Of a stretch of 64,000 nt of DNA, positions 34,716-43,643 are shown piece after piece (the stretch's first letter is position 1; each line of letters opens with the position of its first letter). The notes under the pieces are model-generated. The model saw only the letters and a list, made by a program, of their open reading frames with translations, had not been told where the DNA came from and ran no database searches. Both the position numbers and the translations under genes were made by a program. This DNA comes from Formosa agariphila KMM 3901 (lineage in GTDB: Bacteria > Bacteroidota > Bacteroidia > Flavobacteriales > Flavobacteriaceae): contig NZ_HG315671.1 of the NCBI RefSeq assembly GCF_000723205.1, positions 3,484,001-3,548,000 of the forward strand. The letters are read 5' to 3'.

Positions 34716-36905
34716 TTAGTTAATTTTATCTCCTAGAGTTTCATCTAAGAAATTCGTCATTTTAGTATACAAGTGTAATCTCGTGTTACCCCCGTAAATC
34801 CCGTGATTATTATCTGGGTAAATCATCCATTCAAACTGTTTATTCGCCTGAATTAAAGCTTCAATCATTTGCATAGAATTTTGAACGTGTACATTGTCAT
34901 CTCCAGTTCCGTGAACTAATAAAAAGTCTCCTTTTAGTTTATCGACATGATTAATTGGAGAATTTTCATCATAACCGGAAGCATTTTCTTGAGGTGTTGT
35001 CATATAACGTTCTGTATAAATAGAATCGTAAAACCTCCAGCTAGTTACCGGAGCCACAGCAATTGCCATTTTAAACACATCGTTGCCTTTAAAAATAGCA
35101 TTGCTACTCATAAAGCCTCCAAAACTCCAACCCCAAATTCCAATTCGTTCCTTGTCAATATACGACAAATCTCCTAATTGTTTAGCTGCTGCTATTTGAT
35201 CTTCTAGTTCGTATTTCCCTAATTCTTTTTGTGTCGATTTTTTGAATGCAGCACCTTTATATCCTGTACCACGTCCATCTACACAAACTACGATATAGCC
35301 TTTTTGTGCTAACATTTCGTACCAATAATCGTTTGCAGCTAACCAACTGTTAGAAACACTTTGCGAACCTGGTCCAGAATATTGATACATTAACATAGGA
35401 TATGATTTAGACGCATCGAAATTTGATGGTTTAATCATCCACATATTTAAATCGTTTCCGTTGACTTTTAACGTACTAAACTCTTTTTTAGAAATATCGT
35501 AAGCTGCTAATTGAGTAGATAAAGCTTTGTTGTCTTTAATAACCTTAAGCACTTTTCCAGATTTCGAATTGTTAAGCGTGTATAAAGGTGGTGTAGTGGC
35601 ACTAGAATATGTGTTTATAAAATAGGTAAAATCTGCACTAAAAGCTGCAGAATTCGTTCCCTCTTCTTTAGACAAACGGGTTTTGTTTTTCCCATTTAAA
35701 CCAATACTATAGACATCTCTATTTATAGAGCCGTTTTCTACAGATTGATAAAATATTTTCTTTGTCTGTTTATCGAAACCATAATAACTCGTTACTTCCC
35801 AATTTCCTGATGTAATTTGGTTAATTAAAGTACCGTCTTTTTTATAGTGATAAATATGATTGTAACCATCTTTTTCACTCGTCCAGATAAAACTATTATC
35901 TTCTAAAAACGTTAAGTTATCGGTAACATCTACGTAAGCATCGTCTGTGTCTGTAAGCACAAGTTTAGATGACATTGCCGAAGCATCAATCATCCATAAA
36001 TCCAACACATTCTGATGTCTGTTCATGTATTGCGCACTTAAAACATTAGATTCGTTAGTCCATTTTATTCGAGGAATATAAAAATCTGAATATGATTTAT
36101 TTAGAGTTACTTCTGATGTTTTATTTTTTTCTAAATCGAATACATGTAACGACACTACCGAATTAGCTTCACCTGCTTTTGGGTATTTAAAAACATTTTG
36201 TGTAGGATATAAATCTGTTCCATAAACATCCATTGAAAATTCAGGAACGTTAGACTCATCAAAACGTATAAAAGCTATTTTATTACTAGCGGCATTCCAT
36301 TCGAAAGCACGAACAAATGCAAATTCTTCTTCATAAACCCAGTCGGTAATACCGTTTATAATTTTGTTATCTACACCATCTGAAGTTATTTTAGTAGTTT
36401 CTCCTGTTTTTAAATCTTTCACAAACAAATTATTATTTAATCCGTAAGCGACTTTTGTACCATCTGGAGAAAATGTAGGTTCCTGAATTTTTTCATCAGA
36501 AATAGCAGTCACTTTTTTTGTTGCGACATCGAAAACAAAATACGTTCCCAATGTTGAACGTCTAAAAATAGATTCTACATTGGTTGCTAATAGCACTTTA
36601 GTTTCGTCTTCACTAAAGGTGTAATTAGAGAAGTAATTAACTTCGGCCAAGTCACTAGAACTTACTAAAGTTTTAACTTTACTTAAGGTTTTGTAATCGT
36701 AAATATCTATAGATGTGCTTTTTGTTTGCCGATTGACATCTAATACAGAATACTCTTGACCATTGGCCATAGAGTGCAAGGATTCCATGCGTTCTGTTCT
36801 GAAACTTCCGTTCCAAATGTCTTCTAAAGTTATTTGTTTTTGTTGTGCTGAAACTAAGCTTGTTGTTATTAAAAACAACAGCAATAAAGGCGAGTAATAC
36901 TTCAC
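34716..36905 (-). CDS. Dipeptidyl peptidase IV-like S9 family peptidase
   Basis: A periplasmic serine peptidase of 729 residues with a Sec signal ending near 'SLVSAQ'. The N-terminal two thirds form the eight-bladed propeller (DPPIV_N); a double Glu motif 'YEEEFAF' near residue 195 binds the substrate amino terminus. The C-terminal hydrolase domain has the nucleophile Ser in 'GWSFGGFMS', the Asp in 'GTGDDNVH' and the His in 'DNNHGIYGG'. It removes dipeptides after Pro or Ala from peptides. Confidence 0.95.
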   Translation of the reverse strand: MKYYSPLLLLFLITTSLVSAQQKQITLEDIWNGSFRTERMESLHSMANGQEYSVLDVNRQTKSTSIDIYDYKTLSKVKTLVSSSDLAEVNYFSNYTFSEDETKVLLATNVESIFRRSTLGTYFVFDVATKKVTAISDEKIQEPTFSPDGTKVAYGLNNNLFVKDLKTGETTKITSDGVDNKIINGITDWVYEEEFAFVRAFEWNAASNKIAFIRFDESNVPEFSMDVYGTDLYPTQNVFKYPKAGEANSVVSLHVFDLEKNKTSEVTLNKSYSDFYIPRIKWTNESNVLSAQYMNRHQNVLDLWMIDASAMSSKLVLTDTDDAYVDVTDNLTFLEDNSFIWTSEKDGYNHIYHYKKDGTLINQITSGNWEVTSYYGFDKQTKKIFYQSVENGSINRDVYSIGLNGKNKTRLSKEEGTNSAAFSADFTYFINTYSSATTPPLYTLNNSKSGKVLKVIKDNKALSTQLAAYDISKKEFSTLKVNGNDLNMWMIKPSNFDASKSYPMLMYQYSGPGSQSVSNSWLAANDYWYEMLAQKGYIVVCVDGRGTGYKGAAFKKSTQKELGKYELEDQIAAAKQLGDLSYIDKERIGIWGWSFGGFMSSNAIFKGNDVFKMAIAVAPVTSWRFYDSIYTERYMTTPQENASGYDENSPINHVDKLKGDFLLVHGTGDDNVHVQNSMQMIEALIQANKQFEWMIYPDNNHGIYGGNTRLHLYTKMTNFLDETLGDKIN

Positions 36906-37045
36906 GTAATTTTTTTTATATTATTAGTTAAAATCGGGGAATTTTAAAAAAGCCAATTTACTAAAAATTAAATAAAGGTTAACTCTCATTAACAGTTTAT
37001 ATACATAATACGGTGGGCTGAAGCCATTTTTTATTTGAATAAGGC

Positions 37046-37053
37046 TATCTTTG
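37046..37053 (+). promoter_or_regulatory. -7 element (TATCTTTG) for the HMG-CoA reductase gene
   Basis: TATCTTTG matches TAnnTTTG and lies 21 bases before the ATG at 37074; no good -33 element is visible at the expected distance. Confidence 0.5.
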
Positions 37054-37073
37054 TTTTGTTAAATTATAATTGA

Positions 37074-38390
37074 ATGAGCAAAACAATTTCAGGTTTTTCT
37101 AAACTATCGAAATCCAAAAAAATTGATTGGATTGTTAGCACCTATTTCGCTAATCAGGAACATACTAAAACCATTCTAAAACAATATTGGAACTCTAACG
37201 AGCAACTTCAACAATTACACGACGAGTTTATAGAAAATACAATTACAAATTACTATTTACCTTTAGGTGTCGCGCCAAATTTTTTAATTAACGACATCAT
37301 GTATACCATCCCAATGGCAATTGAAGAAAGCTCTGTAGTTGCCGCAGCAAGTAAAGCTGCAAAATTTTGGCTAGAGCGTGGTGGTTTTAAAACCACTGTA
37401 ATTTCTACAACTAAGATAGGACAAGTACATTTTATGTTTCATGGAGAACCTAGTCATTTAAAAGCCTATTTTAAAGCTATAAAACCACAGCTGCTACAAG
37501 CAGTAAAACCATTGTCTAAAAACATGGAAAAGCGTGGTGGTGGCATTTTAGATATTGAATTACGTGATAAAACAGCTGCTATTGCTAACTATTACCAACT
37601 GCATGTTTCTTTTGAAACTGCCGATGCTATGGGAGCGAATTTTATAAACTCCTGTTTAGAACAATTTGCAAAAACGTTTAAAGCTGAAGCCTTAAATTTT
37701 GAAGGTTTTACCACCAAAGAACAGCAAATAGAAATAGTTATGAGCATATTGTCTAACTATGTGCCAGATTGTTTAGTTCGTGCTGAAGTTAGTTGTAAAG
37801 TAGAAGAATTAACCGAAAACAAATCTATACCAGCAGAAGAATTTGCAAAGAAATTTGTACAAGCCGTAAACATTGCAGAAATAGAACCGTTTAGAGCAGT
37901 TACTCATAATAAAGGTATCATGAACGGTATAGATGCCGTGGTATTAGCAACAGGAAACGATTTTAGAGCAGTAGAAGCTGGAGTACATGCTTATGCTTCT
38001 AGAAATGGTACTTACAGCAGCTTGTCTCACGCGAAAATTGAAGACGGTATATTTACATTTTGGATGGAAATCCCACTAGCTTTAGGGACCGTAGGCGGAC
38101 TAACAAACCTACACCCTTTAGTAAAATTATCTTTAGAGATGTTACATAAACCATCGGCTAAAGAGTTAATGCAAATTGTAGCTGTTGCGGGATTAGCACA
38201 AAATTTTGGAGCGCTGCGTTCATTAACTACAACAGGGATTCAAGAAGGGCATATGAAAATGCATTTAATGAACATATTAAATCAGTTTGAAGCAAATGCT
38301 GAAGAGAAGGCTACTTTAATACATCATTTTAAAACCCATACTGTCTCGCATAGTGCCGTTGTTGAAGCTATTGAAAAATTACGCCAATAA
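37074..38390 (+). CDS. Hydroxymethylglutaryl-CoA reductase, class II (degradative type)
   Basis: A 438-residue enzyme interconverting HMG-CoA and mevalonate. The catalytic Glu is in 'IPMAIEESSVVAAAS' near residue 82, 'DAMGANFINS' near 184 and 'NKGIMNGIDAVVLATGND' near 278 (Lys and Asp of the active site, then nucleotide site) follow, and a His in the C-terminal 'GHMKMH' is the last catalytic residue. The class II type is the usual one in Bacteroidota, where it serves isoprenoid synthesis by the mevalonate pathway despite the 'degradative' name. The kinase gene behind it overlaps by one base. Confidence 0.95.
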   Translation: MSKTISGFSKLSKSKKIDWIVSTYFANQEHTKTILKQYWNSNEQLQQLHDEFIENTITNYYLPLGVAPNFLINDIMYTIPMAIEESSVVAAASKAAKFWLERGGFKTTVISTTKIGQVHFMFHGEPSHLKAYFKAIKPQLLQAVKPLSKNMEKRGGGILDIELRDKTAAIANYYQLHVSFETADAMGANFINSCLEQFAKTFKAEALNFEGFTTKEQQIEIVMSILSNYVPDCLVRAEVSCKVEELTENKSIPAEEFAKKFVQAVNIAEIEPFRAVTHNKGIMNGIDAVVLATGNDFRAVEAGVHAYASRNGTYSSLSHAKIEDGIFTFWMEIPLALGTVGGLTNLHPLVKLSLEMLHKPSAKELMQIVAVAGLAQNFGALRSLTTTGIQEGHMKMHLMNILNQFEANAEEKATLIHHFKTHTVSHSAVVEAIEKLRQ

Positions 38391-39295
38391 TGGAGACATT
38401 TTACAGCAATGGGAAGTTATTAATTACCGCTGAATATTTGGTTTTAGACGGTGCAGAAGCGTTAGCGCTTCCTACAAAATTCGGACAATCTCTTAGTGTA
38501 AAAGCAGAAGACCGACCTGGAATAAGATGGCAAAGTTTTAACGATAAAGCTGAACTTTGGCTCGATGTTCATTTAGATTATAACAATGCTTTATTGCACT
38601 CTAAAAATGACGACGAACTAATCACTAGATTGGCATCTATTTTAAACGCTGCAAAATCTTTAAATCCAGATTTCCTTAAAGATAATACGGGATATTCGGT
38701 GCAAACACATTTAGATTTCCCTAATAATTGGGGTTTAGGTACATCGTCTACACTTATAAATAATGTTGCCAATTGGGCTAAAGTAAATCCTTATAAATTA
38801 CTAGCACTTACTTTTGGAGGTAGCGGATATGATATTGCATGTGCCAGTAACAATACACCTATTACGTATCAATTATCTACAGCATTACCTATTGTAAAAC
38901 CTGTTTTTTTTCAACCTAATTTTTCTAAACATATTTACTTTGTTCATCTTAATGAGAAGCAAAATAGTCGAGAAGGTATTTCGCATTATAAATCTAATAC
39001 TGCAGATAAATCTGAAACAATACAAGCTTTAAATGTTATTACATCTAAGCTTATAGCGTGTACAGAACTAAAAGCATTTCAAACACTTATTGAAGCTCAC
39101 GAGCATATCATTTCTGAACGTATAAAACTAGCCCCTGTAAAAACTTCAAGGTTTCCAGATTTTACAGGAAGCATAAAAAGTTTAGGAGCTTGGGGAGGCG
39201 ATTTTGTTATGGCCGTATCGGAAAATGACCCGACAGATTACTTTAAAAACAAAGGATACCATACAATTCTTAAGTATCAAGACATGATTCTATAA
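38390..39295 (+). CDS. GYDIA family GHMP kinase
   Basis: A 301-residue GHMP-fold small-molecule kinase named for its 'GGSGYDIACAS' motif near residue 143. 'NGKLLITAEYLVLDGAEALALP' at the start and the phosphate loop 'GLGTSST' near residue 118 are the other GHMP features. It is translationally coupled to the HMG-CoA reductase, so a mevalonate or phosphomevalonate kinase role is likely; the exact step is not fixed by the sequence. Confidence 0.93.
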   Translation: METFYSNGKLLITAEYLVLDGAEALALPTKFGQSLSVKAEDRPGIRWQSFNDKAELWLDVHLDYNNALLHSKNDDELITRLASILNAAKSLNPDFLKDNTGYSVQTHLDFPNNWGLGTSSTLINNVANWAKVNPYKLLALTFGGSGYDIACASNNTPITYQLSTALPIVKPVFFQPNFSKHIYFVHLNEKQNSREGISHYKSNTADKSETIQALNVITSKLIACTELKAFQTLIEAHEHIISERIKLAPVKTSRFPDFTGSIKSLGAWGGDFVMAVSENDPTDYFKNKGYHTILKYQDMIL

Positions 39296-39300
39296 AACAA

Positions 39301-39330
39301 AAAATCCTCATCTTTCGATGAGGATTTTTT
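39301..39330. terminator. Bidirectional terminator
   Basis: AAAATCCTCATC and GATGAGGATTTT form a perfect 12-base stem with loop TTTC, flanked by T residues to the right and by A-rich sequence to the left. It can end both the mevalonate operon on the plus strand and the ppiD gene on the minus strand. Confidence 0.85.
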
Positions 39331-39350
39331 ATTATATCATGTTGTGTGAA

Positions 39351-41474
39351 TTATTGCACAGACTCTGCTCTATTATCTTCAATTTCTGAAGCATCTTTTA
39401 AAGCTTCAAATAATTTAGTATTAACTGCATTTGCTTTTTGCTGCCCTACACGGTTAGCAAAAGCTTGGTAGTTCTCTAACTCTACTGCTGGAGACACTTT
39501 AGTCACTTCCACCATATACACTCCGTTAGCTCCAACTATTAATTTAGATGTTTCTCCTTCTTTTAAACCGAAAGCTGCACCAACAATAATTGGTTCTCTA
39601 CCTGCACCAGAAATAGTTGGGTTTTTCATGTTTATAGAAGAAGCTGTTTTAATAGTTTGATTTTCTTCTGAAGCTAAAGCATCTAAAGTTGTTGCTTTTA
39701 CACGGTCTTTAATTAAAGCTGCTTTTTTCTCCTTACGAATTTTAGGAACAACAACTGCAGAAGCATTATCTGTAGACATTAAACCTGCTTCATTTTTAGC
39801 TGCAAGCTGAACGATTGCATATCCACCAGGAATATTGAAACGCTTAACATCGCCTACTTTAGTTTCTTCGTTAAATGTCCAACGTACTATTTGACGTTGA
39901 TTACTTAATCCAGGAATATTTTCTTGAAGAACTTCTATCCCTTTTACTGGACGTACAGTGTAGTTATTCTCTTTAGATACAGCTTGGAAATCTTTATCGG
40001 CAACTGCGATTTCAAATTTAGATGCATCTCTAAAGACTTTATCAACTGTAGCGTCTGATGGTTCTATTTCTCTTGAAATTGTAGCAATTTTCACTGCTTT
40101 TTCTTTAGACGTTTGATCTAAAATTTCAATCACGTGGTAACCGAAATCAGTTTTAACAACGCCAACATCACCTTTCTTATTCTCGAAAGAATAGTCTCTA
40201 AATTCTGGTACCATAGCATTATATGTAAACCAGTCTAAAACACCATCATTTTCATTACTTACTTTATCTGCAGATAATTCTAATACATCTGCAAATTTAG
40301 AAGGGTTAGCTTTAATAATAGCCATTACACTATCTGCCGTTTTCTTAGCTTCAATTTGTGTTTGAGTCGTTTCTGCTGTTGCTGCACGAGACCCTACAAA
40401 TGGTATTAAAATGTGTCTAGCTTTAGCTGAATCTGGTAAAAATCTTTCTTCAACTAATTTAGATAATTTAAAGAATCCGTTTTCTTTATAAGGTCCGTAA
40501 ACGCTACCTACACCTTCGTTAAATAAATTATCTGCTAACGTTTTAGATAAAGCCGATTTGAATAAAAAACGATTATCGTATTTTACATCTGAATTTGCGT
40601 TTACGTAAGTTTCAACATCTTTTACTTCAGCAAAACCTAAAACAGTATCGTTTGTTTTTGTTAAGTCGTTATATACAACAGCGTTGTTTAACATTCCTGA
40701 TAATGACGTAGAAATTTCTTTTTCATCGTCTAAAGATGCAATTTCTCTAAACTCTACATAATTAATATCTCTAGAAGCTTCAACTTGAAATTCTTTTTTA
40801 TGATTATTAATGTAGCTTGATATATCAGATTTAGAAACCGATACCGTACTATCTGCTATAGAAGAAAAAGGAATTTGAACATATCTAATATCAACTTTAT
40901 TGTTTTCTAGATCATGCTCTACTTTACCTTCTGCTAACGTACCAGTAACTCCTGCTTTAACCATATTAATATAGTCTTGTTGCATACCTGAAGCTGCAAT
41001 AGACTGCTCGTAGTCAATCCACTGTTGGTAAGCTTCAGCAGATGTAGCTTTTAAACTAGCAATATATTCGTTAAGTTTATTTTCGTCAAATAATCCAGCT
41101 TCATTTTGGAACTCTGGGCTACCTGCTAAGTTTGTTTTTAACAAGTTTCTCATTTGGTCGCGCTCTACAGTAAAACCTAAAGCGTTGTATTGAGATTCCA
41201 TTACAGCTTGTCTCACTTCCTGATTCCAAACCGTATTCATTGCTTGAGTGTTTGTAACACCTTGCCCCATTTGTCTTTGTGCGAACTCTACTTTACGTAA
41301 AAAATCTTCTCTAGAAATTTCTTTACCGTTTATTGTTGCTACAACACTTTGCGATTTATTCGCTAATGCATCGCCATTCTGGAATAAACCAGAAAGCACA
41401 AAAGAGAATAATGCCAATGCAATAATTAGGATTAAGAAAAGTGAACGTTGTCTAATTTTATTTAAAACTGCCAT
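39351..41474 (-). CDS. PpiD/SurA-like peptidylprolyl isomerase, membrane-anchored
   Basis: A 707-residue periplasmic folding factor held by one N-terminal membrane helix (residues 13-30, 'LFLILIIALALFSFVLSG'). A SurA_N-like region follows, and a parvulin domain near residues 345-450 is seen from 'ARHILIPF' and 'DFGYHVIEI'. The rest is an extended helical chaperone-like arm. In Bacteroidota this protein stands for PpiD and SurA in outer membrane protein folding. Confidence 0.92.
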   Translation of the reverse strand: MAVLNKIRQRSLFLILIIALALFSFVLSGLFQNGDALANKSQSVVATINGKEISREDFLRKVEFAQRQMGQGVTNTQAMNTVWNQEVRQAVMESQYNALGFTVERDQMRNLLKTNLAGSPEFQNEAGLFDENKLNEYIASLKATSAEAYQQWIDYEQSIAASGMQQDYINMVKAGVTGTLAEGKVEHDLENNKVDIRYVQIPFSSIADSTVSVSKSDISSYINNHKKEFQVEASRDINYVEFREIASLDDEKEISTSLSGMLNNAVVYNDLTKTNDTVLGFAEVKDVETYVNANSDVKYDNRFLFKSALSKTLADNLFNEGVGSVYGPYKENGFFKLSKLVEERFLPDSAKARHILIPFVGSRAATAETTQTQIEAKKTADSVMAIIKANPSKFADVLELSADKVSNENDGVLDWFTYNAMVPEFRDYSFENKKGDVGVVKTDFGYHVIEILDQTSKEKAVKIATISREIEPSDATVDKVFRDASKFEIAVADKDFQAVSKENNYTVRPVKGIEVLQENIPGLSNQRQIVRWTFNEETKVGDVKRFNIPGGYAIVQLAAKNEAGLMSTDNASAVVVPKIRKEKKAALIKDRVKATTLDALASEENQTIKTASSINMKNPTISGAGREPIIVGAAFGLKEGETSKLIVGANGVYMVEVTKVSPAVELENYQAFANRVGQQKANAVNTKLFEALKDASEIEDNRAESVQ

Positions 41475-41505
41475 TTGTCATTTAAATTATATGAAATATT
41501 GGGCG

Positions 41506-41513
41506 CGAAAATA
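41506..41513 (-). promoter_or_regulatory. -7-like element (TATTTTCG) for the ppiD gene
   Basis: On the minus strand TATTTTCG differs by one base from TAnnTTTG and lies 32 bases before the ATG of the foldase gene. Confidence 0.35.
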
Positions 41514-41581
41514 CCATTTTCCTTTTAATAATAAAAGGAGAAAATGTCAATAATTGATTTAATTTCTACGATTTAGGTAAA

Positions 41582-42871
41582 TTAATCAGCCTTTACAATG
41601 CTAAGTGCAACTAAGTCAATTTTAGTATTGGATACTTCTAGGATGCTAAACTGAAAATCGCCTATAACAACGATTTCATTCTGACTCGGAATTTCTTCTG
41701 TATGATTAACTATAAATCCTCCTAAAGTCCCGTAGTTTTCGCTTTCAGGAAGATTTAATTTGTAGTTTTCGTTTAAGTAATTGATTTCTAATCTTGCAGA
41801 AAACATATAATTTTCGTCGTCTACTTTTTCTTCAATTAAATCTATAGTATCATGTTCGTCTTCAATCTCGCCAAACAATTCTTCTACAATATCTTCAACC
41901 GTCATAATTCCAGATGTCCCACCGTATTCATCTAAAACCACGGCTATACTTTTACGCTTTTTAATAAGTACACTTAGTACATCTTTAATAAGCATTGTTT
42001 CTGGAACCAATTCTACGGGTAGTAAAATGGACTTAATTGTTTTTGGTTTTTTAAACAGCTCGAACGAATGCACATAACCCAAAATATCGTCGATAGTATC
42101 TTTATAGACAATTATTTTAGAACAGCCCGTTTCCGTAAATAAATTATTTAGATTCTTAGGAGTTTCATGAAGTTCTACTGCAATAATTTCGGTTCTAGGC
42201 ACCATAACCTCACGAGATTTTACTTCCGAAAATTCTAAAGCGTTTTGAAAAATTTGTATTTCGGAATCGACTTCGTCGTGTTCTTCTACAGATTGCATTT
42301 GTTCGGAAATATAATTTCCTAATTCAACTTTAGAAAATGCCAATTGCACTTGATCGCCTTCGGTTTTAAAGAAACGTCGCAACACAAAATTAGAAACCCA
42401 TAATACAAAATCGGACACCCAAGAGAATAATCCATAAAAGATATAGGCAGGTACAGCGAAAAACTTAATTAAAGTATTGGCATAAATTTGAAAAAAAACT
42501 TTAGGTAAGAATTCTGCTGTAATTAGAATTACAAGCGTAGAAATTACAGTTTGCGTTAATAAACTTAAATCGTTAAGCATATAATTTACAAAAGCAGAAC
42601 TAGAAGGTAACATAGATTGAAACCAGTTTACCAACACATCCCCCATAAAAAACCCGTAAATAACCAAAGCTATATTGTTACCAATAAGCATAGTTGCTAT
42701 AAACTTAGAAGGTTTTGCTGTTAATTTAGTTAATACTTTTGCTAAAAATCCTTTTTGTTTTTTTTCAATTTCAATATGAATCTTATTAGACGATACATAT
42801 GCAATCTCCATACCTGAAAAAAACGCAGATAGAATTAGAGATACTACGATAATGATGATTTCTGAATTCAT
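41582..42871 (-). CDS. CNNM/CorC-type transporter-associated protein (hemolysin family)
   Basis: A 429-residue protein with an N-terminal DUF21/CNNM membrane domain ('LSAFFSGMEIAYVSSNKIHIE', three to four helices), a pair of CBS domains near residues 210-330 ('MVPRTEIIAV', 'VVLDEYGGTSGIMTVEDIVEELFGEI') and a C-terminal CorC_HlyC domain. Relatives export Mg2+ or influence divalent cations; the name hemolysin is historical. GldE of the gliding machinery belongs to the same superfamily, but neighbours here are not gliding genes. It follows a 62-residue membrane protein gene by nine bases. Confidence 0.92.
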   Translation of the reverse strand: MNSEIIIIVVSLILSAFFSGMEIAYVSSNKIHIEIEKKQKGFLAKVLTKLTAKPSKFIATMLIGNNIALVIYGFFMGDVLVNWFQSMLPSSSAFVNYMLNDLSLLTQTVISTLVILITAEFLPKVFFQIYANTLIKFFAVPAYIFYGLFSWVSDFVLWVSNFVLRRFFKTEGDQVQLAFSKVELGNYISEQMQSVEEHDEVDSEIQIFQNALEFSEVKSREVMVPRTEIIAVELHETPKNLNNLFTETGCSKIIVYKDTIDDILGYVHSFELFKKPKTIKSILLPVELVPETMLIKDVLSVLIKKRKSIAVVLDEYGGTSGIMTVEDIVEELFGEIEDEHDTIDLIEEKVDDENYMFSARLEINYLNENYKLNLPESENYGTLGGFIVNHTEEIPSQNEIVVIGDFQFSILEVSNTKIDLVALSIVKAD

Positions 42872-42880
42872 CTAAATCAA

Positions 42881-43069
42881 CTAGTGTTTATTATCGAATT
42901 TTTTATTGAATCTGTTCCTGAAGAAAAACACAAACAAAGCAGCTACTATAAGTATAACACGGCTATAATCTACTTTTCCTGTTAACATGTATATGTTCAC
43001 AGCTTGATATATAAATATGGCCGCAAAAATTAAATAAACGTATTTAAAGAGTTTATATGCTTTATTCAT
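42881..43069 (-). CDS. Small membrane protein of unknown function
   Basis: 62 residues with two predicted membrane helices (near 8-26 and 36-52) and a basic C-terminus 'FRNRFNKKFDNKH'. No family recognised. It sits between lptC and the CNNM gene on the same strand, nine bases from the latter, with a TAnnTTTG promoter 21 bases upstream. The spacing and the helices make a real gene likely. Confidence 0.7.
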   Translation of the reverse strand: MNKAYKLFKYVYLIFAAIFIYQAVNIYMLTGKVDYSRVILIVAALFVFFFRNRFNKKFDNKH

Positions 43070-43089
43070 GATAACATTTTAATTTGAAA

Positions 43090-43097
43090 CAAAGGTA
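43090..43097 (-). promoter_or_regulatory. -7 element (TACCTTTG) for the small membrane protein and CNNM gene
   Basis: TACCTTTG on the minus strand matches TAnnTTTG and lies 21 bases before the ATG at 43069, in the short gap after lptC. Confidence 0.5.
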
Positions 43098-43102
43098 ACG
43101 AA

Positions 43103-43642
43103 TTATTCGTCAAGTGTGATGATTCCGTTAATTTCAAGAACTTCTGCTTCTTTAAAATTTACATCAGAATCGAAACCATTACCATTAATTAAATCCCCAC
43201 CTGTTCTAAAGGTTACGGGTTGGTTGGTAGACAACCACTGTTTATTTTGATCGTAATATAATTGTTTAGCAAATAATGTGTCGTTGGTAGAAGTTGCTAA
43301 AACAACATTACCTTGCAAATCGATTACGCCTGTTTTATCGTAAGATATAGCGTAGTCGGCTAAAACGGTACTTTTATTATTTTCCTTGTCGTATAAATAC
43401 AGATTAATTCCATCTGGAAATTCTGAATACGGAAACGCGCGGTTAGAATAATCGAACATTTTCGGACTAATTAAATTTGCTTTTAATTTACCCGAATCTG
43501 TATATTTTAAATTGATATTTTCTGCTATACCTACAGGTACATTTTCGGCAACTTCAGGTTTTAAATCTACAGCACACGAAAAAAACATGGTCATAGCAAA
43601 TGCTATGACCATGAAATAAATTATATGATGTTTGTTGAACAT
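43103..43642 (-). CDS. lptC: LPS export ABC transporter periplasmic protein LptC
   Basis: A 179-residue protein with a lipoprotein-type signal ending in 'TMFFSC'. The rest has the LptC/OstA beta-jellyroll pattern: 'GKLKANLISPKM', 'DYAISYDKTGVIDLQGNVVLAT', 'TLFAKQLYYDQNKQWLSTNQPVTF'. LptC carries lipopolysaccharide from the LptBFG pump across the periplasm. E. coli LptC has a membrane helix instead of a lipid anchor; the lipoprotein form is usual in this phylum. It starts one base after the stop codon of the TPR gene. Confidence 0.9.
   Translation of the reverse strand: MFNKHHIIYFMVIAFAMTMFFSCAVDLKPEVAENVPVGIAENINLKYTDSGKLKANLISPKMFDYSNRAFPYSEFPDGINLYLYDKENNKSTVLADYAISYDKTGVIDLQGNVVLATSTNDTLFAKQLYYDQNKQWLSTNQPVTFRTGGDLINGNGFDSDVNFKEAEVLEINGIITLDE
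43587..43612 (-). repeat. 26-base perfect palindrome at the start of lptC
   Basis: ATGGTCATAGCA, two A residues and the exact reverse complement TGCTATGACCAT. It lies about 30-55 bases inside the lptC reading frame (signal peptide region) and would form a strong hairpin in the message close to the ribosome entry site. Confidence 0.75.
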
Positions 43643-43643
43643 A

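Noticed and set aside
41248-41553. 101-residue open frame on the plus strand
   Set aside because: Antisense to the start of the PpiD-like gene; no recognisable protein features.
41582-42871. CNNM/CBS protein as gliding protein GldE
   Set aside because: Same superfamily, but the neighbours (lptC, ppiD) are not gldD or ssb, and nothing else in the window belongs to gliding.
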